This document shows, piece after piece, positions 31,662 to 40,317 of a DNA stretch of 64,000 nt. Each line of letters begins with the position of its first letter. Position 1 is the first letter of the stretch. Made by a program: the position numbers and the translations under genes. The notes beneath the pieces were generated by a model. That model was given only the letters and a program-made list of their open reading frames with translations. It did no database searches and was not told the DNA's origin. Source of the DNA: Pseudomonas sp. M47T1 (GTDB lineage: Bacteria; Pseudomonadota; Gammaproteobacteria; Pseudomonadales; Pseudomonadaceae); contig NZ_AJWX01000030.1 in assembly GCF_000263855.1 (NCBI RefSeq), positions 1 to 64,000 of the forward strand, in the 5' to 3' direction.

Positions 31662-33035
31662 ATGCCTGCCTCACCCAGAAACACCGCGCTGCTGTGGATC
31701 GTGGCCTCGGGTTTCTTCATGCAGACGCTGGACACCACCATCGTCAACACTGCCCTGCCCTCCATGGCCAGCGCCATGGGCGAGAACCCGCTGGACATGC
31801 TGCCGGTGGTGGTGGCCTATTCGCTGACAATGGCCATGCTGACGCCGGCCTCCGGCTGGCTGGCCGATCGGTTCGGCACGCGGCGCATCTATTTCCTGGC
31901 CATTCTGCTGTTCGTCATCGGCTCGGTGCTGTGCGCGGCCTCGCAAAGCCTGCCCGAGCTGGTCACGGCTCGGGTGGTGCAAGGCATCGGCGGTTCCATG
32001 CTGTTGCCCATCGGCCGCCTGGCGGTGCTGCGCAGCGTGACGGGCGAGCAATACATCGCCGCGCTGGCCATGGTCTCGGTGGCCGGCCAGGTGGGGCCGC
32101 TGATCGGTCCAGTGCTGGGCGGCTGGATTGCCCAGAGCATGGCGTGGAACTGGATTTTCTTGATCAACATCCCCATTGGTGTGTTGGGCATGGTGGCAGT
32201 GCGCCGTTTTCTGACCGACGACGCCCTGCAAAAACCGCCACCCTTCGACTTTATCGGCTGTGGCCTGCTGTCCCTGTGCATGGCCAGTTTTTCGCTGGCA
32301 CTGGATGTACCGGGCGACCGCCATCAGGGCCTGCTCAGCGCCGCGCTGTTCGGCATCAGCCTGATCACCGCGCTGTGCTACATCCCTCACGCACGACGCC
32401 GGCAGAATCCGCTGTTCTCGCTGACGCTGTTCGGCCAGCGCAATTTCAGCGTCGGCCTGATTGGCAACCTGCTGTGCCGCATCGGCTCGGGCGCCGTGCC
32501 GTTCCTGCTGCCATTGCTGATGCAACTGCAACTGAGCTATTCGCCCCTGCACTCAGGGCTGATGCTGCTGCCGGCGGCGGTGGGCGGCATCCTGTCCAAG
32601 CGCTGGGTGGTGCCCTTGGTGCAGCGCTTCGGCTACAACCGCTTCTTGCTGATCAACACGGTGCTGGTGGGCGCCAGCATCGCCTCGTTCGGGCTGATCT
32701 CGCCGGGCTGGCCATTGCCGCTGGAGATCTTCCAGATCGCCCTGTTCGGCGCCACCAATTCCATGCAGTTCGCGGCGATGAACAGCGTCACCCTCAAAGG
32801 CCTGGGCCCACGGGACGCCGGCAGTGGCAACAGCCTGTTCTCCATGGTGCAGATCCTGGCCATTGGCCTGGGGGTGATCATTGGCGGCGGCGTGGTCAAC
32901 CTGCTGTCGGCCAGCGCTGGCGAGGCGGCATTGGCGTACCGCTGGGCCTTTATCGTGGTGGGCCTGTTTACCCTGGCCTCGGGGGTGATTTTTCGCGCGC
33001 TGGAGTCCGAGCGACGGCTGGCACCCTCGCCGTAG
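31662..33035 (+). CDS. MFS multidrug transporter (DHA2 family)
   Basis: A 457-residue, 14-helix-type drug:proton antiporter similar to MdtD. The N-terminus SGFFMQTLDTTIVNTALPSMASAMGE carries motif D1 (LDxTIVNVALP), followed by GWLADRFGTRRIYF and RVVQGIGGSMLLPIGRLAVLR (motif C-like proline-rich region). ATG 31662 with TGGAG 7 nt upstream is preferred over 31650. It is followed by the PF07929-type gene after 62 bp but probably forms its own unit. It confers efflux of unknown compounds. Confidence 0.88.
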   Translation: MPASPRNTALLWIVASGFFMQTLDTTIVNTALPSMASAMGENPLDMLPVVVAYSLTMAMLTPASGWLADRFGTRRIYFLAILLFVIGSVLCAASQSLPELVTARVVQGIGGSMLLPIGRLAVLRSVTGEQYIAALAMVSVAGQVGPLIGPVLGGWIAQSMAWNWIFLINIPIGVLGMVAVRRFLTDDALQKPPPFDFIGCGLLSLCMASFSLALDVPGDRHQGLLSAALFGISLITALCYIPHARRRQNPLFSLTLFGQRNFSVGLIGNLLCRIGSGAVPFLLPLLMQLQLSYSPLHSGLMLLPAAVGGILSKRWVVPLVQRFGYNRFLLINTVLVGASIASFGLISPGWPLPLEIFQIALFGATNSMQFAAMNSVTLKGLGPRDAGSGNSLFSMVQILAIGLGVIIGGGVVNLLSASAGEAALAYRWAFIVVGLFTLASGVIFRALESERRLAPSP

Positions 33036-33097
33036 AGGGCACGCGCTGTTTTTCGATTAGACTCAAGCGACCTGCCAACACCCTCGGGTCGCCGCTC

Positions 33098-33697
33098 ATG
33101 CCCAGCCCCAGCGCTCCCCTGCCCTCGTTGCTACTGCGCATAGAACTGGCGGACATCGAGCCCACCATCTGGCGCCACGTGCTGGTGCCGCCTGCCATCA
33201 CCCTGGCGCAACTGCATGACGTGCTGCAGGCGTCACTGGGCTGGCACGACCTGCACCTGCATGAATTTCACATCGACGGCATCAACTATGGCGTGCCGGA
33301 CCCCGACGGCGGCGATAGTCCACCGCTGCAGGATGAAGCCGGCAAGACCCTGCTGGGCGTCCTGGGCAGCGCCACCTCGTTCAATTATGTCTATGATTTT
33401 GGCGATGACTGGGAACATCAGATCACCGTCCAGCCTTACCGGCCCGCCAAGCATGCGCCGCCAGCCCCCGTCTGCCTGGATGGCGCCAATGCCGGGCCGC
33501 CTGAAGACGTTGGGGGCCCTTGGGCCTTCGGCCAGTTCGTGGAAGCCATGGCCGACCCGCGTCACCCCGAACACGAGACAATGCTGGACTGGCACGGCCA
33601 GCCCTTCGACCCGCAGGCCTGGGACATTGAACGGGTGAACCGCCGTCTGAAACGGCTCAGTCACACCTGGAGACGCCATGACTTGAACATCAGCTGA
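33098..33697 (+). CDS. Plasmid pRiA4b ORF-3 / IS1096 TnpR-like domain protein
   Basis: A 199-residue protein of the family named after plasmid pRiA4b ORF-3. Typical features are LLRIELADIEPTIWRHVLVPPAITLAQLHDVLQASLGWHDLHLHEFHI, then YVYDFGDDWEHQITVQ, GPPEDVGGPWAF and a C-terminal FDPQAWDIERVNRRLKRL. The family is widespread on chromosomes; despite its name, no mobile element is visible here. Its biochemical role is unknown. Confidence 0.88.
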   Translation: MPSPSAPLPSLLLRIELADIEPTIWRHVLVPPAITLAQLHDVLQASLGWHDLHLHEFHIDGINYGVPDPDGGDSPPLQDEAGKTLLGVLGSATSFNYVYDFGDDWEHQITVQPYRPAKHAPPAPVCLDGANAGPPEDVGGPWAFGQFVEAMADPRHPEHETMLDWHGQPFDPQAWDIERVNRRLKRLSHTWRRHDLNIS

Positions 33698-33806
33698 ACG
33701 AGGAAACGTTTTCATGGAGCGATGACTCGGCTTCGACATTCCTTTCACAACTGTGCAATGGGAAGTGACTAGCATCACCGGCACTTGATCGACCAATGGA
33801 TAGAAG

Positions 33807-35450
33807 ATGGATCACGCCCACCGAATTCGGCTTCACGCTCTGCTGATTTTTGTCGTTGCCCTGGCGTTGTTCACGCAAGGTATCTGGAACGAACAACCCC
33901 AAGGGTTCGACGACCGCTGGGCCCTGTTCCTTCAGGAAATGTTCCGCCACGGCCCCAGCCTGTTCCCTACCACGTACGGCCAGCCCTATGCCGACTACCC
34001 CGGCACCGCGACCTTCCTGAGCTACCTGTGCGCCCGCCTGTTCGGCGCGCCAAACCACCTGGCCAACGTGCTGCCCACCGCCATCGCCTCGGCCGGCGTG
34101 CTGACCCTGTTGTATCGGTTGCTGGCACCGTCGAATCGCGCCTGGGCGTTGCTGGCCGTGCTGCTGACAGCGCTGACCACCCAGTGGCTGGAGAAGTCGC
34201 GTTCGGTGTGCCTGGACCAAATGAGCTCGCTGCTGTGCCTGGCCTGTTTTTACCTGCTGCACCGTGGTGAACAACTGGGTTCGAGGCTGCTGCGCTGGTC
34301 GGTATTCTCGCTGTTCGCCTTGGGCTTTGCGATCCGGGGCCCCTTGGGGCTGGTGGAAGTCTGCGGGGTAGCCTGTACTTACTGGGCCCTGGGCGTGGCC
34401 CATAGCCGGGAGCAGTCCATCACCCGAATCAAGCGCGTGCTGGTCTACGGTGTGGTCGGGCTGCTGCTGTTGGGCGGTGGTTGGTGGCTGCTGATGGAAC
34501 TGGCGCGCATCGCCGGCGGCGAAGCCTTCGCCCAGGACGTGCGCAACATGCAGGTCGGCGGTCGCCTGGACGAAAGCGGCAAACCGTTCTTCTTCTACTT
34601 CCAGCTGAGCCTGTATCGCTATTTCCCGGTAGTGCCGTTGGCGCTGGCCACCTTGATTGCCCTGCGCCACCGCTGGAAAGTGCGCGACCAGGACGCCGAC
34701 GTGCAAATGGCGATCCGCCTGGGCGCCTGCGGCCTGATGATTTTGCTGGGCCTGTCGGTGCCGCACTTCAAGCGCGCCTACTACGTGCTGCCCATGGTGC
34801 CGATGTTTGCCGCGGTGGCGGCGTACGGCCTGCTGTACGCCCAGGGCTGGCTGGCCCGTGTGACCCGCATTTACACCTGGCTGGTGGCGGTGTTGCCGGC
34901 GCTGGGGGTTGTGGTGGTATTTGTCTGCCGCCACCTGTGGCACAAACATGGTTACTGGCCGGATGTCTCCCTGTTGCTGCTGGTCGGCGTGCTGGTGGTG
35001 CTGCAAGTAGCCGCAGTGTGGGCCTGGCGCAGCAGCCCGCAGCGGGCACGGCAACTGCTGTTGCTGAGCACTATCGCGCTGGCGGCGCAGTGGTGGCTGC
35101 TGGTGAAAATGGTTGAACCCGAGCAGGACCGTCAGTTCGACACTCAAGCGTTCGTCAGCCAGGTTGAAGCGCTGCGTGCCAGTGCACCCGGCACCCTGGT
35201 GTTCGTGAACCTGGGACGTGATACCTGGGCGATTCGCTACATGATGAACCTGGACCACGACGAAGTGCCGCAGCCCCTGTTCATTGGCCAATCGGACCTG
35301 ACCGCGCTGGCCACCCTGCCGCACCCGGCCTGGGTGATCGTTGCCCGCAGCGAACGCAACCTGCTGGACGGCACCCCACTGCAAGGCCAGGAGCCGGTGT
35401 ACAGCGGCCGCCTGAACGGCAACGCGCTGCTGGTATTCAAGGCGCCGTAG
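33807..35450 (+). CDS. GT-C type membrane glycosyltransferase (ArnT/PMT-like)
   Basis: A 547-residue multi-pass membrane protein with about eleven hydrophobic segments. The first periplasmic loop, WNEQPQGFDDRWALFLQEMFRHG, has adjacent acidic residues where GT-39/GT-83 enzymes carry their catalytic Asp, and it is followed by YADYPGTATFLSYLCARLFG. Such enzymes use undecaprenyl-linked sugars to modify lipid A, glycans or proteins. The C-terminal soluble part after residue 440 is short. No lipid A or O-antigen genes adjoin, so the acceptor is unknown. Confidence 0.82.
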   Translation: MDHAHRIRLHALLIFVVALALFTQGIWNEQPQGFDDRWALFLQEMFRHGPSLFPTTYGQPYADYPGTATFLSYLCARLFGAPNHLANVLPTAIASAGVLTLLYRLLAPSNRAWALLAVLLTALTTQWLEKSRSVCLDQMSSLLCLACFYLLHRGEQLGSRLLRWSVFSLFALGFAIRGPLGLVEVCGVACTYWALGVAHSREQSITRIKRVLVYGVVGLLLLGGGWWLLMELARIAGGEAFAQDVRNMQVGGRLDESGKPFFFYFQLSLYRYFPVVPLALATLIALRHRWKVRDQDADVQMAIRLGACGLMILLGLSVPHFKRAYYVLPMVPMFAAVAAYGLLYAQGWLARVTRIYTWLVAVLPALGVVVVFVCRHLWHKHGYWPDVSLLLLVGVLVVLQVAAVWAWRSSPQRARQLLLLSTIALAAQWWLLVKMVEPEQDRQFDTQAFVSQVEALRASAPGTLVFVNLGRDTWAIRYMMNLDHDEVPQPLFIGQSDLTALATLPHPAWVIVARSERNLLDGTPLQGQEPVYSGRLNGNALLVFKAP

Positions 35451-35509
35451 CCTACCCGGAGCTGCCCCCAGGCTAGGAAGGCCCGCACAGCGGGCCCGTG
35501 CTCCACGCG

Positions 35510-35650
35510 CTACACGGGCTCGGCGACAATGGTGTTTTCGATGTAGCCGACGCCCTCGATCGACACCCGCCCCACGTCACCTACCGCCAGATACTGCGGC
35601 GGGTCCATTGCATTGAAACGCTGCACGCGACGCGTGAAAACAGGTGGGGG
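35510..35650 (-). pseudogene. 3' fragment of an FAH-family hydrolase gene
   Basis: The minus-strand frame ending at TAG 35510-35512 reads VQRFNAMDPPQYLAVGDVGR followed by VSIEGVGYIENTIVAEPV, the usual end of fumarylacetoacetate hydrolase-family proteins (PPxYLxxGDVVxxxIxGxGxIENxV). Only some 40 codons remain; upstream lies the fabV terminator, so the first ~85% of the gene is gone. It is a relic, probably of a deletion between this gene and its former neighbour. Confidence 0.6.
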
Positions 35651-35661
35651 ATGACGTGAAA

Positions 35662-35683
35662 GCCGGGCTCGAACGAGCCCGGC
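35662..35683 (-). terminator. Terminator of fabV
   Basis: A perfect 10-bp stem GCCGGGCTCG/CGAGCCCGGC with a 2-nt loop, followed on the minus strand by TTTC. It lies about 50 bp past the fabV stop. Confidence 0.75.
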
Positions 35684-35731
35684 CGGACACTCAGGCGCCG
35701 CTGCCAGGCGGCAGCGGCGACGGGGCTGGAA

Positions 35732-36928
35732 TCAGCCCTGGATCAGGTTGGGGATATCGACCTTGGGGCTAACGTCGGCGTCGTAGTCGACACCTGCGAT
35801 TTCGAAACCGAACAGGCGCAGGAACTCGTGCTTGTAACCGGCGAAATCGGTCAGCTCGCTCAGGTTCTCGGTGGTCACCTTGTTCCACAGCGCTTCAACC
35901 TGGTCCTGGACCTCAGGGGCCAGTTCCTTGTAGTCGGCGCGCAGGCGGCCGTCGGCGTCCAGGATAGGCTGGTCGTTGTACAGGCTGTCCTTGAACAGGC
36001 CGTAGACCTGCTCGATGCAACCTTCGTGGGTGCCTTGCTCTTTCATCACCTTGAACAGCAGCGACAGGTACAGCGGCATGATCGGGATGGCCGAGCTGGC
36101 CTGGGTGACCACGGCCTTGAGCACCGACACGCGCGCGTCGCCACCCAGCGGGGCGAGGTTGTCGCGGATGGTCAGGACCTTCTTGTCCAGGTCTTTCTTG
36201 GCTTCGCCGATCGAACCGTTCCAGTAGATGTCGTGGGTCAGCTTCTCGCCCAGGTAGGTGAAGGCGGTGGTCTTGGCGCCGTCGGCCAGTACACCGGCTT
36301 GCTGCAGCGCGTCCATCCACATCTGCCAGTCTTCACCGCCCATCACGGCAACGGTGCCGTCGATCTCGGCCTGGCTGGCAGGCTCCAGGGTGGTTTCCTC
36401 CACGGTGCCCTTGTCGGTGTTGACACCGCGCTGGGTCACCGATTTGCCCAGCGGCTTGAGGGTGGAGCTCAGCAGCTCGCCGGTTTTCGGGTGCAGGCGG
36501 CGCGGCGCGGCCAGGCTGTAGACCACCAGGTCGATCTTGCCCAGGTCCTGCTTGATGGCTTCGATGGTCTGGCGCTTGATCTCGTCGGAGAACGCATCGC
36601 CATTGATGCTCTTGGCGTACAGGCCTTCAGCGTCTGCGAACTTGTGGAACGCGGCGGTGTTGTACCAGCCAGCGGTGCCTGGCTTCTTCTCGTCGCCTTC
36701 ACGCTCGAAGAACACGCCCAGGGTCTTGGCACCGCAACCGAACGCGGCGCTGATGCGCGCGGCCAGGCCGTAACCGGTGGAAGCACCCAGCACCAGCACG
36801 TTCTTCGGACCATTGGCGACAGCGCCGTGCTGCTTCACGTAGTCGATCTGTTCCTTGACGTTCGCTTCGCAGCCTGCCGGATGGGTAGTCACGCAGACGA
36901 AGCCGCGAACGCGTGGTTTGATGATCAT
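35732..36928 (-). CDS. fabV: Enoyl-ACP (trans-2-enoyl-CoA) reductase FabV
   Basis: The 398-residue FabV catalyses the last reduction in fatty-acid elongation with NADH and is naturally insensitive to triclosan. The catalytic pair Y235-x8-K244 is present in YWNGSIGEAKK; the N-terminal MIIKPRVRGFVCVTTHPAGC and the cofactor loop VLVLGASTGYGLAARI fit the family exactly. Length is as expected. It is transcribed alone with its own terminator. FabV may be the main or a second enoyl reductase beside FabI, which is not in the window. Confidence 0.95.
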   Translation of the reverse strand: MIIKPRVRGFVCVTTHPAGCEANVKEQIDYVKQHGAVANGPKNVLVLGASTGYGLAARISAAFGCGAKTLGVFFEREGDEKKPGTAGWYNTAAFHKFADAEGLYAKSINGDAFSDEIKRQTIEAIKQDLGKIDLVVYSLAAPRRLHPKTGELLSSTLKPLGKSVTQRGVNTDKGTVEETTLEPASQAEIDGTVAVMGGEDWQMWMDALQQAGVLADGAKTTAFTYLGEKLTHDIYWNGSIGEAKKDLDKKVLTIRDNLAPLGGDARVSVLKAVVTQASSAIPIMPLYLSLLFKVMKEQGTHEGCIEQVYGLFKDSLYNDQPILDADGRLRADYKELAPEVQDQVEALWNKVTTENLSELTDFAGYKHEFLRLFGFEIAGVDYDADVSPKVDIPNLIQG

Positions 36929-37235
36929 GTATAGAGCTCCCTGTACGGTGTGCTTTGGGCCAACATTGCGCGAACAACGTGACGTGGTTAAGTCATAGAC
37001 GCGCGTAACGCGTGCGCGTCACGGCGGATGCCCATTGAGATGAGAATTCCGGAATGCGCGCATTGTAAACGCATTTACGAAAAACATAGCACCCACCCCG
37101 CGCCACACCCGCTCAAGGCCGTTGCCGCTGGCTCCGTTAAGCCAATATGCCCGGCATCGCAACGCCTCTACTGAAGAACTTTGCGCCCTCCCCCGAGTCG
37201 GTATTCACATACGCCCCGCCCCGGAAGGTAGCCCC
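36929..37235. promoter_or_regulatory. Divergent promoters of fabV and ybhP
   Basis: 307 bp between divergent genes. The fabV side includes an interrupted palindrome CGCGCGTAACGCGTGCGCG near 36999-37017 and the region 37060-37090 is relatively AT-rich. GGAAGG lies about 8 nt before ATG 37236. No gene is seen. Confidence 0.35.
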
Positions 37236-38018
37236 ATGCTCACACCCCAAGCACAGCCACTAGCCGACCAAGCCCCCGCCGTGCGGACGCTGCGGATTCT
37301 GACGGTGAATACCCACAAGGGCTTCAGCGCGCTGAACCGTACCTTCGTGCTGCCCGAGTTGCGCGAGGCCGTACGGGCGGTATCGGCCGATGTGGTGTTT
37401 TTGCAGGAAGTGCTGGGCATGCACCGGCTGCACGGCCAGCGGTTTGCCAATTGGTCGGACGTGCCGCAGTACGAGTTCCTGGCCGACAGCATGTGGCCGG
37501 TGTACGCCTATGGCCGCAATGCGGTGTACCCCGACGGTGAGCACGGCAATGCGCTGCTGTCGAAGTTTCCGATCCTGAGCCATGAAAACCTCGACATCAC
37601 GGTCAGCGGCACCGAGCAGCGCGGGCTGCTGCATTCGATTTTGGCAGTGCCAGGGCACCGGGAGGTACACACGGTGTGCGTGCACCTGGGGTTGGGCGAG
37701 CGCCAGCGCCAGCAGCAACTGCACTTGCTGTGCCAACTGCTGGACGCCCTGCCCATCGACGCCCCGGTGATCGTGGCCGGAGACTTCAATGACTGGCGCA
37801 AGCGCGCCGACACCCTACTGGCCGGCTGCGGCATGACCGAGGTGTTCGCCCATGCCTATGGCGCCGTGGCCCGGACCTTCCCCGCGCGCCTGCCGCTGCT
37901 GTGCCTGGACCGGGTGTACCTGCGCAACGCCACGGCCATCACCCCCAAGGTGCTGGCGCGCAAGCCCTGGTCACACTTGTCCGACCATGTACCGCTGGCC
38001 GTGGAGGTGCGCCTGTGA
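37236..38018 (+). CDS. ybhP: Endonuclease/exonuclease/phosphatase family protein YbhP
   Basis: A 260-residue EEP-superfamily enzyme. Catalytic-site segments are LTVNTHKGF (Asn), VVFLQEVLG (metal-binding Glu), VCVHLGLGERQRQQQL (His), VIVAGDFNDW (Asp, Asn) and HLSDHVPL (Asp-His). It begins the three-gene operon ybhP-clsB-ybhN, whose order matches E. coli; the next gene overlaps it by GTGA. It probably acts as a phosphodiesterase on lipid head groups or nucleic acid; the substrate is not proven. Confidence 0.9.
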   Translation: MLTPQAQPLADQAPAVRTLRILTVNTHKGFSALNRTFVLPELREAVRAVSADVVFLQEVLGMHRLHGQRFANWSDVPQYEFLADSMWPVYAYGRNAVYPDGEHGNALLSKFPILSHENLDITVSGTEQRGLLHSILAVPGHREVHTVCVHLGLGERQRQQQLHLLCQLLDALPIDAPVIVAGDFNDWRKRADTLLAGCGMTEVFAHAYGAVARTFPARLPLLCLDRVYLRNATAITPKVLARKPWSHLSDHVPLAVEVRL

Positions 38019-39244
38019 ATCGGCCATGGCGTGAGGACAACGCCGTGCAGTTGCTGATCAACGGCGAAGCGTTCTTCGACAGCGTGTTCCAGGCCATTGC
38101 CGCGGCCCGTGAAGAGGTGTTGATCGAGACCTTTATCCTGTTTGAAGACCAGGTCGGGCGCCCCTTGCAGCACGCGCTCATCGCCGCGGCCAGGCGTGGC
38201 GTGCGCGTGGAGGTGCTGGTGGACGGCTACGGCACCGCCGACCTGAGCCGTCAGTTCCTGCGCGAGATGGTCGAGGCCGGTGTGCACCTGCAAGCCTTCG
38301 ACCCGCAGCCGAAAGTGCTGGGCATGCGCACCAACCTGTTCCGGCGCCTGCACCGCAAGATCGTGGTGGTGGACGGTGAAACCGCGTTTATCGGCGGTAT
38401 CAATTACAGCGCCGACCACCTGCTGGAGTCTGGCCCCATGGCCAAGCAGGATTACGCGGTAAAGCTGCAAGGGCCCATCGTTGCCGACCTGCACCAGGCC
38501 ACCCTGACGTTGCTCGACGACAGCAGTCGCGTGCGCCGGGCGGCGAAGCCTTGGCTGACCCCGCGCCAGACCATCGACGCCGACAGCGCCAAGGCGCGCA
38601 TGCTGTTGTTGATCCGCGACAACCAGGCCCACCGCAATGACATCGAACAGCAGTACTTGGTGGCCATCCGCCAGGCACGGGAGCGCATCCTCATTGCCAA
38701 CGCCTATTTCTTCCCCGGCTACCGGCTGCTGCGCGAATTGCGCGACGCCGCCCGCCGTGGCGTGGCGGTGACCCTGATTTTGCAGGGCATGCCCGACATG
38801 CCCCTGGTGCGCCTGTGTTCACGGCTGTTGTACAACTACCTGTTGCGCGATGGCGTGCAGATCCGCGAATACACCCAGCGCCCGTTGCACGGCAAGGTGG
38901 CTGTGGTGGACCGCCAATGGGCCACGGTAGGCTCCAGCAATCTGGACCCGTTGAGCCTGTCGTTGAACCTTGAGGCCAATGTGATCATTGACGATGAGGA
39001 CTTCAACCAGCGCTTGCACGCGCATTTGGCGGAGCTGGCCGAGCACCACTGCAAGACCGTGACCCTGCAGCGGGTGCTGCGCGGTTACTGGTGGCGGGCG
39101 CCGCTGATTTTTCTCAGCTTCCACTTTCTGCGCCATTTCCCGGCCATTGTCGGCATGTTTCCGGCCCACTCGCCCAAGCTGGCACCCTTGGGCCCGGTGA
39201 TGCCGGAGCCGGTGGAAACGGCCCAGGACAAAGCCTATGACTAG
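38015..39244 (+). CDS. clsB: Cardiolipin synthase ClsB-like phospholipase D enzyme
   Basis: A 409-residue PLD-superfamily enzyme making cardiolipin or phosphatidylglycerol. Two HKD motifs are visible: LHRKIVVVDGETAFIGGIN in the first half and LHGKVAVVDRQWATVGSSNLD in the second. There is no N-terminal pair of membrane helices, unlike ClsA, which places it with ClsB/YbhO. GTG 38015 overlaps the ybhP stop, and the 3' end overlaps ybhN by 8 bp, so all three genes are translationally linked. Confidence 0.92.
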   Translation: MNRPWREDNAVQLLINGEAFFDSVFQAIAAAREEVLIETFILFEDQVGRPLQHALIAAARRGVRVEVLVDGYGTADLSRQFLREMVEAGVHLQAFDPQPKVLGMRTNLFRRLHRKIVVVDGETAFIGGINYSADHLLESGPMAKQDYAVKLQGPIVADLHQATLTLLDDSSRVRRAAKPWLTPRQTIDADSAKARMLLLIRDNQAHRNDIEQQYLVAIRQARERILIANAYFFPGYRLLRELRDAARRGVAVTLILQGMPDMPLVRLCSRLLYNYLLRDGVQIREYTQRPLHGKVAVVDRQWATVGSSNLDPLSLSLNLEANVIIDDEDFNQRLHAHLAELAEHHCKTVTLQRVLRGYWWRAPLIFLSFHFLRHFPAIVGMFPAHSPKLAPLGPVMPEPVETAQDKAYD

Positions 39245-40196
39245 CCACGCACAACGCTGGAAATGGCTGCGCCGGGGCGTGAACGCGCTGTTCCTGGTGC
39301 TGGTGCCCGTGCTGTTGGTGGTGTTGCTGCGCAACCTGGACTGGCAGGAAGTGGGCCGCGCCCTGCGTGCCTACCCCTGGCCACTGTTGGCCGCGGGCGC
39401 GGCCATTGCGCTGGTCAGCTATGGGGTGTTTGCCAGTTACGACTTGCTGTCGCGCCGCTACACCGGCCACCACCTGCCCGCGCGGCAGATACTGCCACTG
39501 GCGTTCGTGTGCTACGCGTTCAACCTCAACCTCAGTTCCTGGGTGGGCGGCATTGCCCTGCGGTACCGCCTCTACGGCAAGCTGGGCCTGGACGTGCCGA
39601 CCATCACCCGCATCCTCAGCCTGGGCCTGATCACCAATTGGCTGGGCTACCTGCTGCTGGGCGGCGCGCTGTTTGCCGCCGGGCTGCCGGTGCTACCCGA
39701 CAGCGTCAAGGTGGGCGAGACCGGCCTGCGCCTGATTGGCGTGGCCATGCTGCTGGCCGGGGCCGCTTACCTGTTGGCCTGTGCATTCGCCACGCGCCGT
39801 ACCTGGCGGGTTCGCCGCCAGTTCATCACCCTGCCCGGTTTTCGCCTGGCGGCGGCCCAGGCACTGCTGGGGGCGCTGAACTGGTGCCTGATGGCGTCAC
39901 TGATCTACCTGTTGCTGCCCGACAAGGTGGGCTTCCCCAGCGTGCTGGCGATTTTGCTGATCAGCAGCATCGCCGGGGTAATCGCCCACATTCCTGCCGG
40001 CCTGGGCGTGCTGGAAGCGGTGTTCATGACCCTGCTGCAAGGCCAATACTCCAAAGGCACGCTGCTGGCCGCCCTGCTCGGCTACCGGGCCTTGTACTTT
40101 TTACTGCCGCTTTTGATCGCTTGCGTGATCTACCTGTACCTGGAACGGCGCGCGCGCAACGTGGCCCAACGCCGGGCGCACGCGGCCGAGCACTGA
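39237..40196 (+). CDS. ybhN: YbhN-type UPF0104 / LPG synthase membrane domain protein
   Basis: A 319-residue integral membrane protein with about eight helices, related to the flippase-like domain of lysylphosphatidylglycerol synthase MprF. Landmarks are FVCYAFNLNLSSWVGGIALRYRLYGKLGL, RILSLGLITNWLGYLLLGG and SIAGVIAHIPAGLGVLEAVFMTLL. It is the last gene of the ybhP-clsB-ybhN operon. The association with a cardiolipin synthase suggests a role in moving or positioning phospholipids, but this is inferred. Confidence 0.9.
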   Translation: MTSHAQRWKWLRRGVNALFLVLVPVLLVVLLRNLDWQEVGRALRAYPWPLLAAGAAIALVSYGVFASYDLLSRRYTGHHLPARQILPLAFVCYAFNLNLSSWVGGIALRYRLYGKLGLDVPTITRILSLGLITNWLGYLLLGGALFAAGLPVLPDSVKVGETGLRLIGVAMLLAGAAYLLACAFATRRTWRVRRQFITLPGFRLAAAQALLGALNWCLMASLIYLLLPDKVGFPSVLAILLISSIAGVIAHIPAGLGVLEAVFMTLLQGQYSKGTLLAALLGYRALYFLLPLLIACVIYLYLERRARNVAQRRAHAAEH

Positions 40197-40200
40197 GCCG

Positions 40201-40317
40201 CTAGTGTCCTGTCTTCGAAGTACGTTCTCTTTTGATGAGTGGCTGTTGTCGCAACACCGCCTGGTAACGACAGACGCCGTCAAAAGTGAACAGCTTATTT
40301 CCGAGACAGGACACTAG
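40201..40317. mobile_element. 117-bp MITE-like element with TA ends
   Basis: Perfect 14-bp terminal inverted repeats CTAGTGTCCTGTCT (40201-40214) and AGACAGGACACTAG (40304-40317), with weaker complementarity further in (CTTTTGA against TCAAAAG). TA at each end suggests a Tc1/mariner-IS630-type target duplication. It carries no ORF, so it would be moved in trans. The right end supplies the TAG stop of the adjacent hybrid kinase. Confidence 0.7.

Noticed and set aside
33098..33697. Transposon gene, as the family name (IS1096 TnpR-like) suggests
   Set aside because: No transposase, resolvase partner, inverted repeats or target duplication are visible; the family is common as a chromosomal single gene.
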